Below, piece by piece: positions 7,501 through 14,836 of a stretch of 14,836 nucleotides of DNA. Location of the stretch: the NCBI RefSeq assembly GCF_022376445.1, contig NW_025955682.1, forward strand, positions 1 to 14,836, in the 5' to 3' direction. How positions within the stretch are numbered: position 1 is the stretch's first letter; each line of letters begins with the position of its first letter. The notes under the pieces were generated by a model. The model worked only from the letters and a program-made list of their open reading frames with translations, searched no databases and was not told where the DNA came from. Origin of the DNA: Fomitopsis serialis. Lineage: Eukaryota > Basidiomycota > Agaricomycetes > Polyporales > Fomitopsidaceae. The position numbers were made by a program, and so were the translations under genes.

Positions 7501-10500
7501 AATTCGAGTGGGGGGAGGAGGTGTTCAAGGTGGGAATGAGGTCAGAAATCGAAGTGCTCGCCTACAAGAAGGTAGCTCGGAAGGTACGACCAGTGGCCGC
7601 AACGCTCCCCGAGGAGTTCAGGGTGGTGCGCAGGGCGCCGACCGATCCGCTAACGGGCATGCCCGTTATGCCGATCGCTCCGCCGGAATTCGTTCCGCGC
7701 GGAAGGTACACGCAGGAACGAAGGGACGCACTAGATGTAGGGCGAAGTGGATTCCTATGGCCGGAGGAGGCGAAGCTGGTGGACTGGCTCGTAGGGATGC
7801 ACGAGAAAGTGTTTGCCTGGGATGAAACGGAGAAGGGGCGGCTCAGGGAGGAGTATTTTGATCCTGTGGTGATCCCGACGGTCGAGCATGTTCCGTGGGT
7901 GCTGAAGAACATCCCGATTCCTCCTGGGATATACGACGAGGTAGTCCGCATCATCAAGGATAAAATCTCGTCGGGGGTGTATGAACCGTCGAACTCGTCG
8001 TACCGGTCGCGATGGTTCTGCGTGGTCAAGAAGGATGGGAAGTCTCTCCGCCTGGTACACGACCTGCAGCCGCTGAATGCGGTAACAATCAAGGACGCGG
8101 CGGTCCCTCCGTTCATTGAGCAGTTAGCGGAGTCGTTCGGTGGAAGGGCGTGCTATGGGGCCCTGGACCTATTTGTGGCGTTCGATCAGCGAGGATTGGC
8201 GATACGGTCGAGGGATCTTACAACGTTTCAGTCGCCACTAGGAGCGTTGAGGCTTACGGCGGTCCCGATGGGGTACACGAACGCAATGCAGATCGTGCAT
8301 GGGGACGTGACATTTATTATGCAGGACGAGATCCCGGAAGTGACGATTCCGTTCGCCGACGACGTCAACACTAAAGGGCCGAAGACGAGGTACGAACTGC
8401 CGGGAGGAGGGTACGAGACGATCAATGGGAACTCAGGGATCAGGCGGTTCGTGTGGGAGCATCTGGCGAACATGAACCGCATATTGCAACGGATGGGTGC
8501 AGTCGGAGGGACGTTTTCCGGAAAGAAGGCGCATCTATGCGTGCCGGATGTCGTAGTTCTTGGACACAAGTGCACGTATAGCGGAAGGGAGCCGGACGAT
8601 GCCAGGGTGCAGAAGATTCGCGACTGGCCGGCGTGCAAGACGGTGACGGATGTACGGGCCTTCCTTGGTACGATGGGGCTGGTCCGCATATTCATTAAGG
8701 ACTTCTCGAAGATAGCGAGGCCACTCACGAGGCTGACGAGGCGGGAGGTCGAGTTTGGATGGGCAGGGGAGGAAGAGTTAGCGATGCAAACGTTGAAGGA
8801 CGCGCTTGTGAACTGCCCTGCGCTCCTTCCGATCGACTATACAGTGGATCGGGTGGTGATTCTAGCTGTGGACTCCTCGGTAATCGGGGTTGGATTTGTC
8901 CTGCTCCAGCGGGACGGGAAGGGAAGGAAATGTCCAAGTCGATTCGGGTCTATAACGTGGAACGAACGGGAGTCACGATATTCACAGGCTAAGGTCGAGC
9001 TATACGGACTCTTTCGAGCGTTGCGGGCGTCGAGGATCCACATCATCGGGGTGCGGAAGCTGGAAGTCGAGGTCGACGCGAAGTACATTAAGGGAATGTT
9101 GAACAACCCCGATATCCAGCCGAACGCAGCCATGAATCGGTGGATAGCGGCGATCTTACTGTTCGATTTCAAGCTAGTGCATGTTCCAGGGGTGCTACAC
9201 TCTGGAGCAGACGGGCTGTCGCGGAGGGAGAGAGCGGAGGAAGATCCGGACGAGGAGGGGGATCCTGAGGAGTGGATCGACGAGGCCTGCGCATTTACGA
9301 TCGAAACTTGGAACTCCAGTGAGCCGAGCTATCGGCGGAAGGGACTGCGGGCGCGGGAGGAGGAGCGAGTGCTCTGCCTGATAAGTGGGGAGATGGTCCT
9401 GGGCGCGGAAGGGGTTGAAATTCCGCAGCACGACAAAGCAGACGCGGCGGAAGAAGATTTGGTCCGCATTGAAGAGTTCCTGAAGACTACCGAGAGACCG
9501 GAAGGAATGACGGACGAGGGAGCGTTCAGGAGATTCGTGCGGAAGGCGGGACGGTTCTTCTTACGCGGAGGGAAACTCTGGCGACGAGATCCAGGCGGGA
9601 AGCACAAGCGGGTGATTCGGAGGGAACGGAGGTTGGGACTGTTGAAGGAGGCACACGACGACCTTGGACATAAGGGAGTACTTACGGTGCGGACGAGGCT
9701 GCTGGAACGTTTTTGGTGGCCGTTTCTGGACCAGGACGTACGGTGGTACGTGAGCACCTGCCACGCATGCCAGCTCAGAAGCACGCAACGGTTGAAGATC
9801 CCTCCGACGGTCGCGATACCGCAGGGACTATTCCACAAGGTGTACATGGACACGATGCACATGCCTGCCGCGGGAGGATATAAGATGGTGGTCCAAGGGA
9901 GGTGTTCGCTTGGGTCGTATCCGGAGTTCCGGAAGCTGCGGAAGGAGACGGGGACGATACTCGGGGCGTGGATTTACGAAGACATTCTCTGCCGGTGGGG
10001 GGCGGTGGCGGAGATCGTGACGGACAATGGTCCCGCGTTCCTCGCGGCGATGGAATACCTGGCGAAGAAGTACGGGATCCGTCACATCAAGATCTCGCCG
10101 TATAACTCAAGAGCGAACGGAATCGTCGAGCGGAGGCACTTCGATGTGCGTGAGGCGACGATGAAGCTCTGCGGAGGAAACGAGTCGAAGTGGCCTTCGG
10201 TAATTGACGCGGTTTTCTGGGCGGAACGAGTGTCGATACAGAAAAGCACAGGGATGTCGCCATACCGAATCATGCACGGGGTGGAACCCATCTTCCCATT
10301 TGACCTGGCGGAAGCAACCTACCTGGTCCCGGCACCGGAAGAAATGCTCACGCAGGAAGAGTTCATCGCGCATCGCGCGCGACAGCTGCTGAAGCGGAGG
10401 GAGGATCTTAACGAGATCCATCGGAAGGTACTTAAGGCGAGGTATAGGTCGGTCAAGGAGTTCATTAAGCGGAACGAACATACTATCAAGGACTACAAGT

Positions 10501-10828
10501 TCGAACCTGGAGAACTAGTGCTAGTACGGAACTCCCAGATCGAGACGGAACATAGTCGGAAGGCGAAGCAACGGTACCTGGGCCCAATGATCGTGGTACG
10601 GCGGACGGAGGGAGGATCATACATCCTCGCGGAACTGGACGGGAGTGTGTCTAGGCATAGATACGCTGCATTCCGGGTGATACCCTATCGCGGAGGGACA
10701 AGGCGCGGGTTGAGATCACGGACTTAGAAGAATGGGAGGAGTACCTACCAGATGAGAACGAAGAGCTTGAAGAGCGGTTTGCCGTGGACGATGAAGAGGA
10801 GGAGTCGGACACGGAGGAAGGGGATTGA
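7430..10828 (+). CDS. pol: Reverse transcriptase, RNase H and integrase (last segment of gag-pro-pol)
   Basis: Copies genomic RNA and integrates the cDNA. RT: YGALDL (Asp 8166-8168) and FADD (Asp 8358 and 8361), an F variant of the usual YxDD. RNase H: Asp in VILAVDSS, Glu in QAKVELY, Asp in VEVDAKY, Asp in GADGLSRR. Integrase: HX4HX29CX2C zinc finger at about 9654-9770; catalytic Asp 9849-9851, Asp 10023-10025 and Glu 10128-10130 (34 residues between the last two). A GPY/F-like module (YLGPMIVV) ends in FRVIPYR; no chromodomain is seen. The uninterrupted frame stops at 10727, but GGG at 10695-10697 appears one G short. In the next frame an acidic tail ([16 protein letters not shown] and onward) runs to TGA 10826-10828. 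With all four lost bases counted, 4677-10828 is exactly 2,052 codons including stop, supporting one ancestral frame. Confidence 0.92.
10695..10697 (+). other. Apparent one-G deletion truncating the Pol tail
   Basis: After the conserved FRVIPYR the current frame reads 11 unrelated residues to a stop at 10725-10727. One extra G in this run would extend Pol by an acidic tail ending at 10828, only 23 bp from the stop of the facing antisense gene. Confidence 0.65.
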
Positions 10829-10851
10829 CAGGGAGAAGGGGAGGCGGGGAG

Positions 10852-11535
10852 TCAAGCGGAGGGGGCGGAAGGTGCGGGCGTCGCGTCGGAAGGAGAGCGT
10901 GACCCGCGGAGGGGCGGAGAGGGATGGGCAGACGAGCTGGATGGGGTGGAGCGGATATGCTCAAGAACGTATGAGAGCTGGGTCTCGATGACGTCGAGGG
11001 CGGCCTGGACGGAGGAATCGTTTTGGATAGTGTCGAGACGGGATCGGATATAACCCCGGAAGGCCTCCAGGGCGCGGACCTTCTCGGCGAGGGTGTCGAG
11101 TCGACGGTCAACGGTGCCACGATCGAAGCCGGCGCGGATCTCGAGGCGTCGCTGGGTGTTAAGGAAGGACTCGTAGTTCCTCCGGTGCTCCAGGAACAGA
11201 TCGAGGAGTCCGTTAACTTGGATCGCGATGCGTGTGTCTCCGCGATCGATATCCCTGGCGTGACTCTCGAGCATCGTGTTAACGGTGCGGCGGAACTCGA
11301 CGAACTCGTCCCAGATGCGCTCCTGTTGGCGGATCTGCCGGGCGGAAGAAGCCTCAAGACGGGTAAGGCGCTCCTCGATAGGAAGGGTGGAGATCGGGAC
11401 GGGCGCGGAAGGGTCGACGGGTGAGGGCGACGGGGGGAACGGAAGGGGAATCTCGTCGGGATCGAAGAAGGGACGACGCTCGACGCTGGGGAGGCGGCGA
11501 GCGGCGGAGGGGACGCGAGTCTGAAGGCCGCTCAT
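10852..11535 (-). CDS. Antisense coiled-coil protein, 227 aa, unknown family
   Basis: Single-exon reading frame facing pol. ATG at 11535-11533, stop at 10854-10852. Residues 1-50 are Pro/Ser-rich and probably disordered (FDPDEIPLPFPP). Residues 52-196 are a long run of charged heptads with regular Leu/Ile/Val and almost no Pro (IEERLTRLEASSARQIRQQE, LDTLAEKVRALEAFRGYIRS), suggesting an extended coiled coil that could oligomerise. The tail is Ser/Pro-rich. The coding strand codon pattern and helical regularity argue against a chance frame opposite non-coding DNA. A start further up (to 11652) would need a non-ATG codon. I do not recognise the family. A role in particle assembly, transport or regulation is possible but unsupported. 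Confidence 0.65.
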   Translation of the reverse strand: MSGLQTRVPSAARRLPSVERRPFFDPDEIPLPFPPSPSPVDPSAPVPISTLPIEERLTRLEASSARQIRQQERIWDEFVEFRRTVNTMLESHARDIDRGDTRIAIQVNGLLDLFLEHRRNYESFLNTQRRLEIRAGFDRGTVDRRLDTLAEKVRALEAFRGYIRSRLDTIQNDSSVQAALDVIETQLSYVLEHIRSTPSSSSAHPSPPLRGSRSPSDATPAPSAPSA

Positions 11536-12021
11536 GCGGAGGAAAGAGGGGGCAGGGAGAAAGCGATGTGCAGGGCAGGATAGCTGCTCGGGGCACGAGT
11601 TAAGAACGATGTGGGAGATGGGATGGATGGACGACTCGCATACCCGAGGCAAGCACAGATCGATGGCGATAATGGGGAGGAGTGGACAGTGGAAGGGGAA
11701 AGAGGAGGATCAGTAGCCTTGAGGCGTCGGCACCACTCGAAATCAAAGTGATCAACGAGCTAGATGCACAGGATGGAAGCCTCGAGGTGATTGTACAGGG
11801 CGGAGGCCTCGAGGCGATTGGAAATCAACGGGCAGCCCATCCGGTGGCCAGCGAGGAAACGAGTGCGCGGCCTCGGGGAGCTTATCACACGGGTGGACGA
11901 AGAAGGCGCGGTCAGCGGGGCTCGGGGGGGGTAAGCAGGGATACATTGTACAATTGCGGACTTGGGACGGAGGGAGGTACATCGGAGGGAGGAGACTACT
12001 GCGGAACCACTACTACACTAC
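11536..12021. promoter_or_regulatory. Intergenic region between the two antisense genes
   Basis: 486 bp with no frame I trust. It should hold the 3' end of the Zn2Cys6 gene and the promoter of the coiled-coil gene. A 27-bp imperfect duplication (11768-11820) carries two CCTCGAGG palindromes about 27 bp apart; the right one extends to GCCTCGAGGC. A CCAAT (minus strand, near 11818-11822) lies beside it. No TATA was seen. The nearest upstream minus-strand ATG, about 11640, is out of frame and opens only a short uORF. Confidence 0.4.
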
Positions 12022-14038
12022 CTACTGGCCCTCCTCCGACTCAAACTGACGCTCAGGCTTCCCGGGACCTTCCATTTCGACATCTTCCTCCAGCTCGTCG
12101 TGCTCATCTTCTGGGTCGGGGATCTCGGGGGCGCCGAGCATACCGGGGCGGCGGAAGAATTCCCGGACTTCCCCAGACCGGCTGGCCATCCAATCGAGTC
12201 GATCTTGGACGGTTCGGAGGCGAGGAGGAGCGGCAGGCACGGCCAAGGGAGCGGGTGGAGGCTGCGAGGGACCGGCGACCGGCTCGGGGGATGCAGAAGG
12301 AGCGGGAGGTCGAGTAGGCGGCGCTGGAGCACCGCGGAAGGGGAAGTCGGCTCGGATATCCGAAGGACGGGGACCGACGAGGGTGCCTCCTGGGGTGGTT
12401 ACCCAGTCGTAAGAGGCGAGGGCGGACTGAGGGAGGTCGGGATGGTGGCCTATATAGAAGAAGCTTGGCGCGCCTTCCTCTGGAAAGCAAGGGGATGAGC
12501 AAGTAAGGACGGTAGGCGGAAAAGGGACTCACTAAAGGCACTGAACGCGCACCTCTTCTTCCGGGAACTACACGCGGCGCATGCGTGGCCCGGAAGGGCG
12601 TCGATGCGGCACCGGAAGCGATTTCGACGGCACTCAGGGCAAGGGGTGGTCGGAGAGTACACGTAGGGCCCGTACCGCGGGCGCTCGGCATTGGAAGTGC
12701 GCTGCGGCACCGGAGGGAACTTGTCGGGGAGGGCGGGGGACGGAAGGAGGATTGTCGGCGAAGGGGGAGCAGCCGAAGCGCCTCCGTGGTCGGGAAGCTT
12801 GAGGAGGACACGACGCGGCATTGGGCGAGACGGGCGAGGAGCGGGAGGAGGGGACGGCTGGGTTGGGCGGTAGAGCCGGGTCCCGATGTTGCTGGCGAAA
12901 ATCGCCTCTTCCAACGCGCGAGGTGACATGGACCGCTCCAGGGCGTCATCCTCGATGGTATCGATCGGAGGGGAGTCGGTGGCGCGCGAGACAGGGCGGT
13001 GCCGCGCGGAGGCCCGGGGGGAGGAGATGGTATGGACGGCGCGATGGGAGGTGAGGGCGATGGCGCGAACAGAGGAAGGGGCGCGACGGGCGTGCCTCTC
13101 TCTGTGAACAGAGGCGAAGAGGAGGGTGGCGGCGAACGCGCGGGCGTAACGGGAGGAGGGACGGAAGGGTCCCGCTCGGTGAACGCGAGCGAGGACGCGC
13201 GGGCATAATGGCCGGGGGCGGAGGGAGCCGGCTCGGGGAAAGGGAACCCGAACGGCCCAGCCACGGAGAGGGCGGGCTCAGGCGCGGGAACGTCCTCGAG
13301 GGCCGCGAGACGCACGGCGGGCGAGGGAACAGGACCGTCCTGGGCCGCAGGCTCGGGCATTGGCTCGTCGTACTCGAGAGGGGACGGAGGTCGAGGTTCG
13401 TGGGGCGGCGACCGGGGAGGCTCGGAGACGGGAGACAGATGCGCGGCGGTGGCGGGGAGAGGGGACGGATGAGGCACGGGCGATGGGGACGGAGCGCGAG
13501 AGGCGGGACGACGGGACGTGGCGAGGACGGCCGGGGAGAGCTCGAAGGTGGTGCCGGCCCAGTAGCCGGTCGAGCCGTACCGGCGGCCACGCAGTTGGGC
13601 CTCCTGCCGGAGGGTCTGGAGGGAGCCCTGGTACCGGGAGGGCTGGCTGGCGAAGCCGTCCAGCCGCTCCCAGAAGGCGTCCAAGGCGGCCTCGGTTTCG
13701 GGACGCAAACGCGTCTCGAACAGCCCGTTGGTGAGGACGTAGTCGAGGTGCACGTCGTACACGGCCTGGGAGGACCCGTGAGCATGGAGGACGGGGAGAT
13801 AGGTATCAGAGGTGCTCACCCAGGCGTAACATAGCTGGCGGCCCCAGATCAACCACGCGCCCGCTTGCGCGTGCGATGGATGGCGGCCCATGGTCGGCTC
13901 TCGAGCGGCGACGATGCTGATTCGCGCCTCAAGGGAGACCAGTTCAGCGGAGGCGGCGAGGCGGACTGGATAGTCCTCGTCGGGGAGACCGGCGGTGAAG
14001 TCCAGAGTGGCGGAAGGAGACGGGGAAGGACGAGACAT
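12022..14038 (-). CDS. Antisense Zn2Cys6-cluster protein, two exons, ~654 aa, one apparent frameshift
   Basis: Exon 1 is 14038-12533, exon 2 is 12479-12022, with a 53-nt phase-1 intron between. ATG 14038-14036; stop at 12022-12024. Layout: a folded-looking N-terminal domain (about residues 10-175; GAWLIWGRQLCYAWVS, AVYDVHLDYVLTNGLFETRL); a long Pro/Ser/Ala-rich disordered linker; an acidic-helical patch (IDTIEDDALERSM); a second Pro-rich stretch; a CX2CX6CX9CX2CX6C cluster at residues 467-497, the spacing of fungal Zn2Cys6 DNA-binding domains with basic residues between the Cys; then Pro-rich and acidic C-terminal regions (EDEHDELEEDVEME). In most fungal regulators this cluster is N-terminal; here it is C-terminal. 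One break exists: the G run 13016-13021 seems one base short, and adding one makes the spliced length exactly 655 codons with stop. The N-terminal domain is not recognised. DNA binding is inferred from the motif only. Confidence 0.7.
12480..12532 (-). other. 53-nt spliceosomal intron in the Zn2Cys6 gene
   Basis: On the minus strand it starts GTGAGT and ends TTGCTTTCCAG, with CTTAC and CTCAT branch-like sites. Without splicing the frame ends 12 codons after the intron at 12450. With splicing it joins a frame open for a further 152 codons to 12022. It begins five residues after the last cluster Cys. Confidence 0.75.
12549..12641 (-). other. Zn2Cys6 binuclear cluster motif
   Basis: Six Cys with spacing CX2CX6CX9CX2CX6C over 31 residues, the canonical fungal Gal4-type pattern. 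The first half has the basic CRRNRFRC, the second half SSRKKRC. Known members bind two zinc ions and contact CGG triplets in DNA. Confidence 0.85.
13016..13021 (-). other. Apparent one-base loss in a G run of the Zn2Cys6 gene
   Basis: Upstream (higher coordinates) the protein-like frame is the one starting at 14038. Downstream, by about 12960, the protein-like frame with IDTIEDDALERS and the Cys cluster is shifted by -1. The six-base G run is the likeliest site, but anywhere in 12960-13030 is possible. A poor GT-AG intron in the same stretch is a less likely explanation. Confidence 0.55.
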
Positions 14039-14096
14039 GGGTGACAGGAGATGGGAGGGAGGAGGAAGGAGCACGAAGGAACAGGAGTGCGGCGAG

Positions 14097-14103
14097 CCTT
14101 ATA
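14097..14103 (-). promoter_or_regulatory. TATA box of the antisense Zn2Cys6 gene
   Basis: TATAAGG on the minus strand, its 3' end 58 bases before the ATG at 14038, a distance allowing a start site near 14070. It is the clearest core promoter element seen for any of the antisense genes. Confidence 0.6.
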
Positions 14104-14300
14104 CGCGGGGAGACGAGGCCCAGCCACACTGATCGGAAGAAGATTCCCCGATCAAGAGACTATCCCGGCCAATCAACGCGTCGGACGAAGCGCTAGAGAA
14201 GCAAGGCGAGCAGAAGGCCCGTGATCGATCACCGATCGCTCAAGACTTTGGGACGATCCTGAAGGCGGCGTAGGAGTACCATATCGGGAAGAATGGGAGT

Positions 14301-14318
14301 CTGACCGGGGACGGTCAG
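14301..14318. other. Perfect 7-bp hairpin with GGGA loop
   Basis: CTGACCG - GGGA - CGGTCAG, 20 bp before the 3' LTR and next to the polypurine tract. It could form in genomic RNA or bind a dimeric factor; its function is unknown. Confidence 0.6.
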
Positions 14319-14323
14319 AATTT

Positions 14324-14338
14324 CAAGGTGGGGGTAGA
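14324..14338 (+). other. Polypurine tract for plus-strand priming
   Basis: CAAGGTGGGGGTAGA ends directly at the TG of the 3' LTR. Position and G-rich purine content match the primer used by RT for plus-strand synthesis; two T residues make it imperfect. Confidence 0.6.
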
Positions 14339-14836
14339 TGTGGGGCAGGCCCACATGGGAACAGCGGTACGAGCCCGGAACGACACACGCACTCAGGCCC
14401 GGCAATGCGGAGCGAAGCGACATCCATTGGCGGAAGGACGACTCGGCGGAAGGACAACCAATATAAGAACACGCGGGAGGAAGACGGCTACAGTACATGG
14501 ACAACGGGCTCCTCCCCCATGGCGTCCTCAACCTCTCCTTCCTCCAGATCATCGACATCCCTAACCGGCGCGAACCGCAGGCGGCGAGGTACCCCAGAGT
14601 AGCCGTCCGGGACGTAGACTCCCTCCGACAGGCGGGCGTGCAAGTCGCGAACACCGCCCTCCACCGTATTCAGGCCTCGGGCGATACGAACAGCTTCGGA
14701 ACGAGTCGCGGTTAGCGGTGCGGCACTCGTCTAGGAGGCCCTGGAACCGAGTAAGGAGGCTGTCGAGGCTGTCGGACGAAGCGCGGTAGGACGAGAGCTG
14801 TAAGGGACGCTCCAAGTAGCGAACCGGAAGGAGGGA
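14339..14836 (+). repeat. 3' LTR of element B (left 498 bp only)
   Basis: Aligns with 2398-2898. Differences: one G fewer in CCCGGG (14401-14402 against 2460-2462), a CG dinucleotide missing (between 14705 and 14706, against 2766-2767), and a last-base difference at the window edge that may be another lost G. No clear substitution. The LTR promoter block recurs at 14429-14467. Confidence 0.92.
14488..14836 (-). pseudogene. 3' LTR copy of the antisense gene, partial and frameshifted
   Basis: This is the C-terminal part of the 243-aa LTR gene. The missing CG at 14705/14706 shifts its frame, so the last ~70 residues (after CRTANRD) are replaced. The start codon and intron would lie about 440 bp beyond the window. 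If the two-base loss is a sequencing error, this copy is intact too. Confidence 0.7.

Larger units (their letters stand above)
14039..14338. promoter_or_regulatory. Region between the antisense Zn2Cys6 gene and the 3' LTR
   Basis: 300 bp with no coding frame. It holds the antisense promoter (TATA at 14103-14097), a 12-bp perfect palindrome GTGATCGATCAC (14221-14232), a hairpin at 14301-14318, and the polypurine tract next to the LTR. No minus-strand ATG occurs from 14039 to 14279. Confidence 0.6.
2398..14836 (+). mobile_element. Element B: Ty3/gypsy-type LTR retrotransposon with antisense genes
   Basis: Bounded by direct repeats starting with the same TGTGGGGCAGG at 2398 and 14339; the right copy leaves the window. 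Domain order is Gag, protease, RT, RNase H, integrase, which is the Ty3/gypsy (Metaviridae) order. It is inserted in the protease of element A, same orientation. A further 3.5 kb separates pol from the 3' LTR and holds two genes on the minus strand; each LTR holds a third. If the right LTR is as long as the left one (about 1,575 bp), the whole element would be about 13.5 kb, which is long. The candidate 5-bp target duplication to the left is CACGC (2393-2397); its right partner is out of view. Confidence 0.9.

Noticed and set aside
12946..13785. Minus-strand Pro/Ser-rich frame of 279 codons
   Set aside because: Shadow of the Zn2Cys6 gene in another frame; low-complexity DNA keeps several frames open.
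13208..13834. Plus-strand Gly/Arg-rich frame of 208 codons, and similar ones at 11682-12498
   Set aside because: They lie opposite the antisense gene and have biased Gly/Arg/Glu composition with no domain signal.
12104..14074. A 656-codon minus-strand frame read as one protein to 12104
   Set aside because: Only the part above about 13020 looks like the real protein. Below that it is Arg/Pro/Ser noise, while the neighbouring frame carries the Cys cluster. It also starts at GTG; ATG is at 14038.

Overview
The window looks like a piece of a GC-rich basidiomycete (probably Agaricomycete) genome made entirely of nested Ty3/gypsy-type LTR retrotransposons. This rests on my memory of protein families (gag and pol styles seen in mushroom-forming fungi) and on two short, fungal-type spliceosomal introns of 53 and 57 nt. 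No host gene, tRNA, rRNA or CRISPR array was seen.

Layout. (1) 1-2397 is the right-hand part of the gag-protease gene of an older element A. It enters from the left edge, is open in frame from base 3, carries two one-base losses in a Gly/Pro repeat, and is cut inside the protease just after its DSGAD motif. (2) At 2398 element B is inserted in the same orientation. Its 5' LTR runs from 2398 to about 3972 (end inferred), followed by a possible primer-binding site, an AUG-free leader, and gag-pro-pol at 4677-10828. Gag-pro-pol appears to have been one uninterrupted frame of about 2,051 codons. It is now split by four single-base deletions, while all RT, RNase H and integrase catalytic residues remain. 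(3) 10829-14338, between pol and the 3' LTR, holds two genes on the opposite strand: a 227-aa coiled-coil protein (10852-11535) and a spliced protein of about 654 aa with a canonical Zn2Cys6 cluster (12022-14038). (4) The 3' LTR begins at 14339 and runs off the right edge; it matches the 5' LTR over 498 bp with essentially only indels.

The most unusual result is an antisense gene set. Besides the two genes between pol and the 3' LTR, the LTR itself carries a third antisense gene of 243 aa (3336 down to 2548) with a 57-nt intron, so an intact element would carry two copies of it. Antisense introns cannot be spliced from the sense genomic RNA, which explains how spliced genes can persist through retrotransposition. 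The Zn2Cys6 protein would be a candidate DNA-binding regulator of the element's own LTR, where two CGGAAGGAC direct repeats sit immediately before CCAAT and TATA boxes; this is inference only.

Almost every break in an otherwise coherent frame (element A gag, element B gag-pol, the Zn2Cys6 gene, the 3' LTR) fits a one- or two-base loss, mostly in homopolymers. The LTRs show no clear substitution. This points to a very young insertion seen through indel-prone sequence, or to unusually indel-biased decay.
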